In this document: one piece after another, positions 46,859 through 54,089 of the stretch | How the letters are laid out: every line of letters begins with the position of its first letter | Numbering within the stretch: position 1 is the stretch's first letter | NCBI RefSeq assembly: GCF_008065375.1 | Contig: NZ_VJYI01000005.1 | Coordinates: forward strand, 62,001 to 126,000 | Length of the DNA: 64,000 bases | From: Nonomuraea sp. SYSU D8015 | GTDB taxonomy: Bacteria > Actinomycetota > Actinomycetes > Streptosporangiales > Streptosporangiaceae | Direction of reading: 5' to 3' | Notes under the pieces: model-generated | Seen by the model: the letters and a program-made list of their open reading frames with translations, nothing else | Databases searched by the model: none | What the model was told of the DNA's origin: nothing | Translations under genes and position numbers: made by a program

Positions 46859-47883
46859 CAGCCCTGCCCCATGGTGTCGCTGCAGCCGCGTGCCTCCGCC
46901 TGCGGCAGCCTGCCGAGCACCTCGAACCGCTTCCCCGGCCAGGCCCCGTCGTCCACGCCACGCACCACGCCCAGGTCCTCGGTCAGCAGCACGTGGCCGG
47001 GGTATGAGGTGGGAAGCGTGCTCACCACCTCGATCAGCCCCGGCACACCGGGCGGCGCCTCCTGCCAGGTCTCCGGATCGCGGATCACGACATTGGCGAA
47101 ATCTGGGCAGTAGAGCCCATCCCCGTCCGGCCCCTCCAGAAAGACCGTCCCGATCTGCTCCACCATCCCGTAGAAGTTGTGAATCCTGCTCAGCCCGCAC
47201 TCGGCCGCCAGCCGCCGCCGGAACTCGGCGTTGTCCACCGCCTGCTCGGCCAGCCGCTTCCATCCGCCGGAGTGGATCAGCACCCCCTGCGACAGATCCG
47301 CCCCCAGGTCACGCAGACAGAGCCACACCATGAACGTGAACCCGAAGATCAGGAACCGCTCGCCGCCGTGTCGCGACAGGAACCGCTTGACCGCCTCCGC
47401 ATCGACCCGCCCCTGCTCGTCCAGCACGAACGTGTGGTCTCTGCCGAAGTTCATCATCCCTAGCACGCCGGCGCCGCGAGCGCTCAGCGTCGGGTCGCGT
47501 ACGACGGCGCGGCTGTCCACGATCAGCATCGGCAGTCGCCGCTCGCCCAGCACCACCCTGAGCGTCGCCGCCAGCATCCGCGTCTGCGCCGCGGCCGCCT
47601 CCCGATCGAGGTGAATCCGGCTGGGCCGCTGCCCGGTGGTCCCACTTGAGGTCAGAACCCTGAACACCTGCTCTTGGGGCACGCTCCGCAACTCGTGCGT
47701 CTTGAACAGCCGCACCGGCAACCACGGAAGATCCACCAGTCGCTCGTACGGCGGCCGGGCCCCGATCGCATCCAGGATGCGCCGATACGGGAGGCAGGCC
47801 TCCCGATGCCGCTCGGTCAGGTCGGCCAGCGCGGGAACGAGCCCCGCCTCCCGCTCGACCTCACCTTTCGTGAACACGCTCAT
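46858..47883 (-). CDS. LuxE-family acyl-protein synthetase
   Basis: 341 residues from an ATG at 47883, which overlaps the preceding small gene's stop in ATGA. The adenylation loop is VLTSSGTTGQRPSRIHLDRE. The C-terminus ends EARGCSDTMGQG, with the conserved Cys334 that carries the acyl group in LuxE. HNFYGMVEQIGTVFLE and VLLTEDLGVVRG are typical. It activates a carboxylate and hands it to LuxC. Here both are in one operon with no luciferase genes. Confidence 0.85.
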   Translation of the reverse strand: MSVFTKGEVEREAGLVPALADLTERHREACLPYRRILDAIGARPPYERLVDLPWLPVRLFKTHELRSVPQEQVFRVLTSSGTTGQRPSRIHLDREAAAAQTRMLAATLRVVLGERRLPMLIVDSRAVVRDPTLSARGAGVLGMMNFGRDHTFVLDEQGRVDAEAVKRFLSRHGGERFLIFGFTFMVWLCLRDLGADLSQGVLIHSGGWKRLAEQAVDNAEFRRRLAAECGLSRIHNFYGMVEQIGTVFLEGPDGDGLYCPDFANVVIRDPETWQEAPPGVPGLIEVVSTLPTSYPGHVLLTEDLGVVRGVDDGAWPGKRFEVLGRLPQAEARGCSDTMGQG

Positions 47884-48281
47884 CCGACGGCCCCCAGCAC
47901 CTCGGCCACACCCCGGCAGCACAACACCCAGCAGGCCCCGTACGCCGCCGCCCCCAGCCCGCCGACGCGGCCCGCCAGCGGCAGGTGCCGCCACGCACGA
48001 CTGCCACGCCTCAGACCCGCGCCCAGCGCCGAAAGGAGCCTCGCCGCCGGCACACCCCATCGCCGACCCCGGCCTCGCTCCGCCACAGGGGCTCGCCACC
48101 GCCGCCGAGGAGGTGGCCCGGCTGCACGGTCTCGCGGCGGGCGTGTGAGGACAGTCACGCCAACGCGGGGGCCACGGCGAGGGCGGGGGTATCCAGGGGC
48201 GCCGTGGGTCCTGCGCCGTCCGCCTGCTCGCGCACCACGCCACAGGTGCGGCTCTGTCGTGCGTTGGGCGGGGACGGTCAT
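47880..48281 (-). CDS. Unrecognised basic protein nested between ligase and LuxE genes
   Basis: 133 residues. Its ATG overlaps the AMP-ligase stop in ATGA and its own stop overlaps the LuxE-like ATG in another ATGA, so it fits exactly between its neighbours. Composition is unusual: very Arg- and Gly-rich N-terminal half, then helical LLSALGAGLRRGSRAWRHL and AAYGACWVLCCRGVAEVLG with a Cys cluster that could sit in a membrane or bind metal. I know no family. The alternative is a degenerate gene kept open by high GC. Confidence 0.45.
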   Translation of the reverse strand: MTVPAQRTTEPHLWRGARAGGRRRTHGAPGYPRPRRGPRVGVTVLTRPPRDRAAGPPPRRRWRAPVAERGRGRRWGVPAARLLSALGAGLRRGSRAWRHLPLAGRVGGLGAAAYGACWVLCCRGVAEVLGAVG

Positions 48282-49588
48282 GAGCGGGCTTCCAGCGCCC
48301 GGTAGTCGATCTTGCCGGTGGCGAGCAGCGGGAGGCGGTCGATGCCGCGTACGTCGAACCCGCTCCAATGCACCCGCAGCTCGGCCCCCAGCCGCCGCGC
48401 CAGCCCCGCGCACCCGGCCGCGTCGAGCCCCTCGGCCCACACCGTCACCCGATCGTCCCCGCTGGTGGCCGCCACCGGCCCGGTGTCGCGCAGCAGGCGC
48501 TCCACGTCGTCGAGGTTCACCCGGACGCCGAAGATCTTGGCGATCCGCTTGAGACGCCCGGTGATGGAGAGGAACCCGTCGGAATCCAGCCGCCCGAGAT
48601 CGCCGGTGGGCAGCACTCCCCCCAGATCGTCACCTCGGGCCAGGTCAGCGGCCGTCTCGGCGTAGCCCATCATGACGTTGGGCCCGTGGTAGACCACCTC
48701 GCCGTCCACGATCTCCAGTCGCCCACCGGGAACGGCCACCCCCACCGAGCCCGGTTTGTCGGCGAGCCGGTCCGGTGGCAGGACGGCGATGCGGGCGGTG
48801 GCCTCCGTCTGCCCGTACATGACGAAGAACCGGTCGGCCTTGCCCGAGAACTCCGTGACGAGGTCGGGGTGGAGCCGGCCGCCTGCCTGGGTGAGCGTGG
48901 CGATCGTGGGGTGCTCGGAGCGGTCGTAGCGGAGGCGGCGCAGCATTTCGTACTGGTAGGGGACGGCGGCCAGCGACGTGCACCGGTGCGCGTCCAGATG
49001 TGTCCAGAACGACCGCTCCAGCAGCCCCGCCTCCGTCAGCACCACGGTCGCGCCCGCCGCCAGGTGGCTGTTGAGCACCGACAGCCCGTAGCTGTAGTGC
49101 AGCGGCAGGCTGGTGGGCGCGATCTCGTCGGGAGTGATCGACAGGGCCGTGGCGATGGCCGCGGCGTTGGACAGGACTGCCTGGCGCGACAGGCGTACGA
49201 GCTTGGGATTGCCGGTCGAGCCCGACGTGGCGAGGAGCACGGCCAGGTCGGGATGTGGAACCGGCGCGTCGCGCCGCGCCGGCGGCGAGCCGTCGGCGGC
49301 GTGCGTGAACCCCAGCAACGCGGCCGGCCGGAACCGGACCACCAGATCCGCCAGCATCCCGGCCGACAGGTCGGGGTCGAGCAGCGCGATCGGCCGGCCG
49401 GACTGCCAGGCGGCGAGGAAACGCAGCACGGACCTGAGGTTGTTGCGCATGCCGCAGAACAGCGGCCCCGGCCGGAGCCGGCTCAGCGCCTCCGCCGCGC
49501 GTGCGACGCGGTCGACGAGTTCGTCGCCGCCGAGGCCGGCCGGATCTCCGGCGACGACGAGCCGGGCCTGTGGGTGCGGGAACATCAT
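48278..49588 (-). CDS. AMP-dependent acyl-CoA/ACP ligase
   Basis: 436 residues. The adenylation motifs are VLLATSGSTGNPKLVRLS, VMYGQTEATARIAVL and LPTGDLGRLDSDGFLSITGR, followed by the KRIAKIFG hinge with the C-terminal catalytic region. It activates a carboxylic acid for transfer to CoA or the ACP encoded upstream. It is shorter than typical acyl-CoA ligases (about 500). The start overlaps the SDR stop (ATGA). Confidence 0.88.
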   Translation of the reverse strand: MMFPHPQARLVVAGDPAGLGGDELVDRVARAAEALSRLRPGPLFCGMRNNLRSVLRFLAAWQSGRPIALLDPDLSAGMLADLVVRFRPAALLGFTHAADGSPPARRDAPVPHPDLAVLLATSGSTGNPKLVRLSRQAVLSNAAAIATALSITPDEIAPTSLPLHYSYGLSVLNSHLAAGATVVLTEAGLLERSFWTHLDAHRCTSLAAVPYQYEMLRRLRYDRSEHPTIATLTQAGGRLHPDLVTEFSGKADRFFVMYGQTEATARIAVLPPDRLADKPGSVGVAVPGGRLEIVDGEVVYHGPNVMMGYAETAADLARGDDLGGVLPTGDLGRLDSDGFLSITGRLKRIAKIFGVRVNLDDVERLLRDTGPVAATSGDDRVTVWAEGLDAAGCAGLARRLGAELRVHWSGFDVRGIDRLPLLATGKIDYRALEARS

Positions 49589-50379
49589 GGCGCCAGCCCG
49601 CCGTCCACGCCGATGACCTGGCCGGTGATGAACCCGGCGTCGGGCGAGAGCAGGAACGCGACGGCGGCGGCGACGTCGTCGGGCGTGCCGAGGCGGCCGA
49701 GCGGGGTCGCCGCCATCGTGGCGCCGCGGGCTTCGTCGTCGAGCGTGGAGAGCATGTCGGTCTGGATGTAGCCGGGGGCCACGGCGTTGACCCTGATGCC
49801 GGCGGGGCCCAGCTCCTTGGCGGCGGCCAGGGCGAGGCCGATGACCGACGCCTTGGTTGCGGAGTAGACCGCCTGCCCTGGACCGCCGGCGCGGCCCATG
49901 ATCGAGGAGATCAGCACCACGGCGGGACGGGCGCCCCGGCGCAGGAGCCTGAGCGAGGCCTGCAGGGTGTGCGTCGCGCCGATCGCGTTGACCTCGAACA
50001 ACCGGCTGACCGTGTCGTGGCGGACCATGCCGAGCAGGCCCGCGGCGTGGATGCCGGCGTTGACGACGAGCGCGTCGAGCCGGCCGTGCCGCTGGTAGAT
50101 CCGCCGCATCATGGCCGAGACGAGGGCGGAGTCGGCCACGTCGCCGTGAACCGAGTCGGTCGGCCCACCGGTCTGCGCGGCCACCTCGGCGGCCGCCTTC
50201 GCGGCCCGCTCCTCGTCACGGCCGTGCAGCACGACGATGTGCCCGGTCGCGGCCAGCCGCAGCGCGACCGCGCGTCCGATGCCGGCCGTCGAGCCGGTCA
50301 CGAGCGCGACCCGCCACTCGGACGCCGGCTCCGGCGTCGCGACGGCACGAAGCTCGGAGGGTGGCGGCTCCACGGTCAT
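49585..50379 (-). CDS. 3-oxoacyl-ACP reductase-like SDR (FabG type)
   Basis: 264 residues. The motifs are VALVTGSTAGIGRAVAL, VVNAGIHAAG, the Ser of ISSIMGRAG and the YSATKASV active site, then GIRVNAVAPGYIQTDM and FITGQVIGVDGGL, the FabG signature. An extra 20 residues at the N-terminus precede the Rossmann fold. It reduces a beta-keto group, likely on the ACP encoded upstream. It begins the block of ATGA-coupled genes. Confidence 0.9.
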   Translation of the reverse strand: MTVEPPPSELRAVATPEPASEWRVALVTGSTAGIGRAVALRLAATGHIVVLHGRDEERAAKAAAEVAAQTGGPTDSVHGDVADSALVSAMMRRIYQRHGRLDALVVNAGIHAAGLLGMVRHDTVSRLFEVNAIGATHTLQASLRLLRRGARPAVVLISSIMGRAGGPGQAVYSATKASVIGLALAAAKELGPAGIRVNAVAPGYIQTDMLSTLDDEARGATMAATPLGRLGTPDDVAAAVAFLLSPDAGFITGQVIGVDGGLAP

Positions 50380-50721
50380 CAGAAACCTCCGTGGATACGC
50401 CGGCCTTCAGACCGGACAGGAAACGGACCCCTGCGGAGCAGGGCAGGAACAGGCGATTGGCCGCCAGGCGCAACGCCGTCGAAACGGTCAGTTGGGCACA
50501 CCGGTCTCTCCTTGCAGGTGGTAGGCGTAGCCGTCGCCGCGCTGCAGCAGGCGCACATGCCGGTGGCCGATGCCCTGGACGACGCCAAGGGCGGTAGCGA
50601 TGGTGGACTTGCCGGACGTGCGGACCGCGGCCCGGCCGGTGTGAACCCCGACGCTCTTCCCGGACGGCACGCTCGCGCGGACCAGGCCACCGCCTCCAGC
50701 ACCCGCCTGGCGGCCCGGTGC
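50380..50721. other. 342-bp gap between SDR and ACP genes, no confident gene
   Basis: Both flanking genes read on the minus strand and the gap keeps high GC. A 60-residue minus-strand frame at 50488-50670 (ALGVVQGIGHRHVRLLQRGD) has a GTG start but no ribosome site, and other frames are weak. It could be the remnant of a lost gene. No promoter or terminator structure stands out. Confidence 0.4.
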
Positions 50722-50970
50722 TCAGACGGCGGCGGCGCCGATGCCATGTTTCTCCAGCAGCTCGGCCGCCTTCGCGAACGAGCTCATGTCGATCATTTCG
50801 TCGGTGTCGATCATGATGGAGAACTCGTCCTCCATCGCCGCGATCAGCGCCATGTGGGCCAGTGAGTCCCACTGCGGGATGGCGCGGTATTCGAGGCCGT
50901 CGACGTCGGCGTCGGCGGAAAGGCTGAGTGCCCTGCGGAAAACAGCGCGCAGGCGGTCGAGATGATTCAT
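50722..50970 (-). CDS. Acyl carrier protein
   Basis: 82 residues from an ATG at 50970. The phosphopantetheine attachment Ser is in the sequence WDSLAHMALIAAMEDEF, followed by DEMIDMSSFAKAAELLEKHG, the helix III-IV region of ACPs. It is acidic. It is the first gene of the minus-strand operon, with an AT-rich region upstream that also serves the divergent gene. It likely carries the acyl group handled by the ligase, SDR and LuxE/LuxC-like proteins. Confidence 0.9.
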   Translation of the reverse strand: MNHLDRLRAVFRRALSLSADADVDGLEYRAIPQWDSLAHMALIAAMEDEFSIMIDTDEMIDMSSFAKAAELLEKHGIGAAAV

Positions 50971-51130
50971 GATCACCACTCTCTGCTCCCGAACAACGAC
51001 CGAGTGTAGCGACATTTTCCAGCCAGGAGAAACCAAGGACCCGCCGCGAGTAATGGAACCGTATAACGGCGAGTGGGGCACGTTCGGGGCTGGGAATGTC
51101 GGATGGGGCGCGGCAACCGCTACAGGGGGA

Positions 51131-52252
51131 ATGATGGACGAATCCAATCACTGGTACGGGCACTCCCGCATACTCGGCAGATACTGCGATATGTCGGAGG
51201 AAACGCCAAAGCGAATCCAGGGCTTCCTTCAGCACGGATGGAACTATCTCCATGGATTTCCCCCGAACGACCACTGGTGTAGTCCGGGTTATCCCCGTTT
51301 CATCTGGTCTGACGTGCTGCGTCGCCGAGGGTGGTCGATGGGCCGCAGGGGACACTACCTCATCGGCGCGCCCTGGATTTACCTCCTTCACCTGGAGCCG
51401 GACCTGGGTGTGACGCCGAAACGCGAGGGTACGATCTGGTATCCCTTTCATGGCTGGGAGAAGCATTCCGTCCACGGCGACCACGGGCGGCTCGCCGACG
51501 AAATACGAAATGTCGAGACCGGTCCGGTAACGGTCTGCCTTTATTGGCTGGAATTCGCGAATCCGGACATTCGACAGGCGTACGAATCGAGGGGATTCCG
51601 GGTCATCTGCCATGGCGAGCGCGGATCCCGCTGGGAGAGCAAGGGGCGCGACTTCCTGCGCAAGCAGCTGGTCCAGCTGCGGCGACACCGCAGGGTGGCC
51701 TCCAACAGGCTCGGCAGCGCCGTGTTCTACGGCGCCTCGGTGGGGTGCGAGGTGGCGGTGTACGGCGACCCGATGCAGTTTGAGGACGAGCGTCCCGAGT
51801 ACGGCGGCACGGCGCGCCGCATGCGGCTCTGGCCCGAGCTGCACGGCACGCACGTCGATCCCGAGCTGGCCGCCGAGGTGGCGAGGCGCGAGCTGGGATT
51901 CGAGTATCAGGCGACACCGGAGGAACTACGGCGGATGTTCGGTTGGAAGCGACCCGCGAGGCCGCACGGTCGCCCGGAGGAGCGCAGGGGCCGAAGCGAC
52001 CACAGCGGGGGCCCGGAGGGAGCGCCGTCGCCCAGAGGGTTGGCGGGAGCGAAGCGACCAGAGCGGGGCAAGGCGCTGTCGTCTGGCGACGGGGCCGCCG
52101 CACGGAGTGGGGCCACGAGCAGGCGGCGGCAGGTGGCGATCGAGCCCGCCTCGCGGAGTGAGGCCGGGAGCATGAGGAGCAGCCGGAACGATGCGACCAG
52201 AGCGACGGGGGAAGGCGGCGGCGGACGGCGAGCGAGCCGCCCCGCCGAGTGA
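51131..52252 (+). CDS. Unidentified glycan-locus protein with repeat-encoded C-terminus
   Basis: 373 residues as drawn, from ATGs at 51131/51134 preceded by AGGGGGA; starts further upstream would run into the divergent ACP region. Sequence features include DESNHWYGHSRILGRYCDMS, QGFLQHGWNYLHGF, WSDVLRRRGWSMGRRG and GASVGCEVAVYGDP, which look like a folded enzyme with a Rossmann-like second half, possibly a GT-B-type transferase. No family is recognised with confidence. The first 500 bases are AT-richer than the surroundings. The native protein ends near MFGW; the last 100 residues or so come from the dispersed repeat. Confidence 0.65.
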   Translation: MMDESNHWYGHSRILGRYCDMSEETPKRIQGFLQHGWNYLHGFPPNDHWCSPGYPRFIWSDVLRRRGWSMGRRGHYLIGAPWIYLLHLEPDLGVTPKREGTIWYPFHGWEKHSVHGDHGRLADEIRNVETGPVTVCLYWLEFANPDIRQAYESRGFRVICHGERGSRWESKGRDFLRKQLVQLRRHRRVASNRLGSAVFYGASVGCEVAVYGDPMQFEDERPEYGGTARRMRLWPELHGTHVDPELAAEVARRELGFEYQATPEELRRMFGWKRPARPHGRPEERRGRSDHSGGPEGAPSPRGLAGAKRPERGKALSSGDGAAARSGATSRRRQVAIEPASRSEAGSMRSSRNDATRATGEGGGGRRASRPAE

Positions 52253-52265
52253 GGGCATGGACACG
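51956..52265 (+). repeat. Dispersed repeat array, copy C (about four units)
   Basis: The array has a partial 5' unit (51956-52015), a full unit (52016-52120), a 3' half (52121-52170) and another nearly complete unit (52171-52265). Shared blocks are GGGAGCGCCGTCGCC, GCGACCAGAGCGGGG, GGCGATCGAGCCCGCCTCGC then GGAGTGAGGCC. The last unit provides the stop of the upstream gene and the first codons (ATGGACACG) of the downstream gene. Confidence 0.8.
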
Positions 52266-54050
52266 CGCATGAACGACGCACCCGAGAACGTCCGGTTGAT
52301 CGGCGGGGAAATGCTGCTGTGGTCGGACATGTCCAACCGGGACGGCATCACGGACTGGCGGGGTGCCGCACTGGAGCTGATCAGCCGGATGCTGCCGCCG
52401 AGCGGCAGGGTGCTGCTGGTCGGCCCGCATCCGCAGGCCGTGGTGGACCAGGTGGCGGCACACGCCCCGTCGGCGGCCGTGCTGCTGCGCTCCTACCCGG
52501 ACGCCTGCGCCCTCGGCGAGCGTCACCCGGGGCTGGCGGTCTACTGCGGGCGGCTGGAGGTGTTCGCGGCGGAGGAGCCGTACGATCTGGTGCTGGCACT
52601 GGACGGGCTGCTGCGCACACACTCCGCCGAAGCGCCGGCGGCAGCCTGGATCGAGTCGCTCGACGCCCTGGCCGCCCACGTCGCACCCGGCGGGCGGTTG
52701 GTGCTCGGGGTGCGCAACGACCTGGGCGTGGACCGTTTCCTCGAGGCCCGGCCCGCCGAGCGGGACGGCGGCGACGACCAGTGGGCGCCGCACGGTTTCG
52801 ACCCCAGCTACCCCAGCGGACCGGGGGCGCTGGACGCCGGGCTCGAGTCGGCGGGGCTGACGGTGCAGCGGTGCTACGCCGCCTACCCCGGCCGGCAGGC
52901 GCCCCGGGCGCTGCTCGCCCGCGAGGCACTGGCCTTCGGCCTGCCGGACGCGCTCACGTTCCCGCTGAGCGCCGGGGAGGGCGACCGCATGCTGGTGGCC
53001 GACCCGCTCCACCTGACGCGCCTGGTGTTCCGCCACCGCCTGGGGGAAGAGCTCGCGCCGCTGTGGCTGGCCGTGGCAACCCGCCCGCTGATCACAAAGA
53101 CCCCGCGACCCTCGGCCCTCACCAGCCGGCACACCGCCACGGTCGCGGCACACGACGACCCCGCCGACGCTGACGTCACACCGCACGGCGATCACGCCGA
53201 CGCCGCTCCGTACGACGAGGACGCCGCCGAGATGATGGCGCGCGACGAGCCCGGCGCCGCCGTCGGCCCGGCCGGCGCGAGCGCGTTGCCGCTGGGGCTC
53301 CTCGAGGACGGCGCCGCCGTGTACGAGCTCACCCGCGCCGGGCTCAAGCGGCTCCCCAACGGCGAGGAGCGCCCGATCCCCACCGGCCGGGTCGTCGAGG
53401 AGATCCTCGTCGAGGCGTGTGCCCGGGAGGACGTGAAGACCGTCCGTGACCTGCTCTCCGTCCTGGCCACCTGGCTGGAGAAGGAGGGCGGCGACGCCGC
53501 GGCGGCCACGGACGGCCTGGTGTACGACGGCGAGCGTTTCACCGCCGTCACCCCGGGTGCCCCCGCCCCCGCCACGCCCCCGGACCCCCGCATCGCCCTG
53601 TGCCGGATCCTGTGGCGGTTCGCCGTCCGGCTGCAGGCGGCAGGCCATCACCACCCGTGGCCGTGGCCGCTGGATGCGGACCAGCTCACGTTGACCCTGT
53701 GCGGCATGGCCGGCCGCCCATGCGACCCCGGCGACCTCGACCTGGCCCGCAAGCTGGACGCAGAGCTCGGACACCCCACGGAGCCGGCCGCGCAGGCGCC
53801 GACGTACCGCGACCTGCTGGGCGCCCGCGACCGCCTGGCCGACCAGCTCACCGCCGCCCTGGCACGCGTCGCGCGCCTGGAGACCAAGCTCTCCTACCGG
53901 GAGCGCGAGCTGGTCAGGGCCAAGGCCAAGCTCCACAGGAGCCAGCGCAAGGCCACCGCCTACCGCAGGACCCTCGGCTACCGGCTCTCACGCCGCCTGG
54001 CCCGCCCGCGCAAGGTCGCCCGGAAGGTCTTCCGCCTGTTGTCCGGCTGA
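52257..54050 (+). CDS. SAM methyltransferase-like protein with C-terminal coiled coil
   Basis: 597 residues from ATG at 52257, which lies in the repeat; ATG at 52269 is equally possible. Residues about 40-160 form a class I methyltransferase fold (RVLLVGPHPQAVVDQVAAH, EEPYDLVLALDGLLR, LAAHVAPGGRLVLGVRN). The centre is Asp/Ala-rich (about 290-350). The C-terminus (about 520-597) is a long coiled coil (LTAALARVARLETKLSYRERE and KAKLHRSQRK). A polysaccharide-modifying or glycan-length role is possible. It precedes the GT2 gene by 39 bases. Confidence 0.7.
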   Translation: MDTRMNDAPENVRLIGGEMLLWSDMSNRDGITDWRGAALELISRMLPPSGRVLLVGPHPQAVVDQVAAHAPSAAVLLRSYPDACALGERHPGLAVYCGRLEVFAAEEPYDLVLALDGLLRTHSAEAPAAAWIESLDALAAHVAPGGRLVLGVRNDLGVDRFLEARPAERDGGDDQWAPHGFDPSYPSGPGALDAGLESAGLTVQRCYAAYPGRQAPRALLAREALAFGLPDALTFPLSAGEGDRMLVADPLHLTRLVFRHRLGEELAPLWLAVATRPLITKTPRPSALTSRHTATVAAHDDPADADVTPHGDHADAAPYDEDAAEMMARDEPGAAVGPAGASALPLGLLEDGAAVYELTRAGLKRLPNGEERPIPTGRVVEEILVEACAREDVKTVRDLLSVLATWLEKEGGDAAAATDGLVYDGERFTAVTPGAPAPATPPDPRIALCRILWRFAVRLQAAGHHHPWPWPLDADQLTLTLCGMAGRPCDPGDLDLARKLDAELGHPTEPAAQAPTYRDLLGARDRLADQLTAALARVARLETKLSYRERELVRAKAKLHRSQRKATAYRRTLGYRLSRRLARPRKVARKVFRLLSG

Positions 54051-54089
54051 CGAATCCACCCGCTGCCCAGCTGACGAAGAGGAGCGCAT

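Noticed and set aside
45596..50970. A bioluminescence (lux) operon
   Set aside because: LuxC and LuxE relatives are present but there are no luciferase (LuxA/LuxB) or LuxD genes, and the neighbours are glycan genes.
50216..51853. Minus-strand 545-codon frame across the ACP and SDR region
   Set aside because: Spans several better-supported genes in other frames and directions and lacks recognisable motifs.
51603..53936. Minus-strand open frame of about 777 codons
   Set aside because: Low-complexity antisense of the methyltransferase-like gene and the repeat array; typical high-GC shadow frame.
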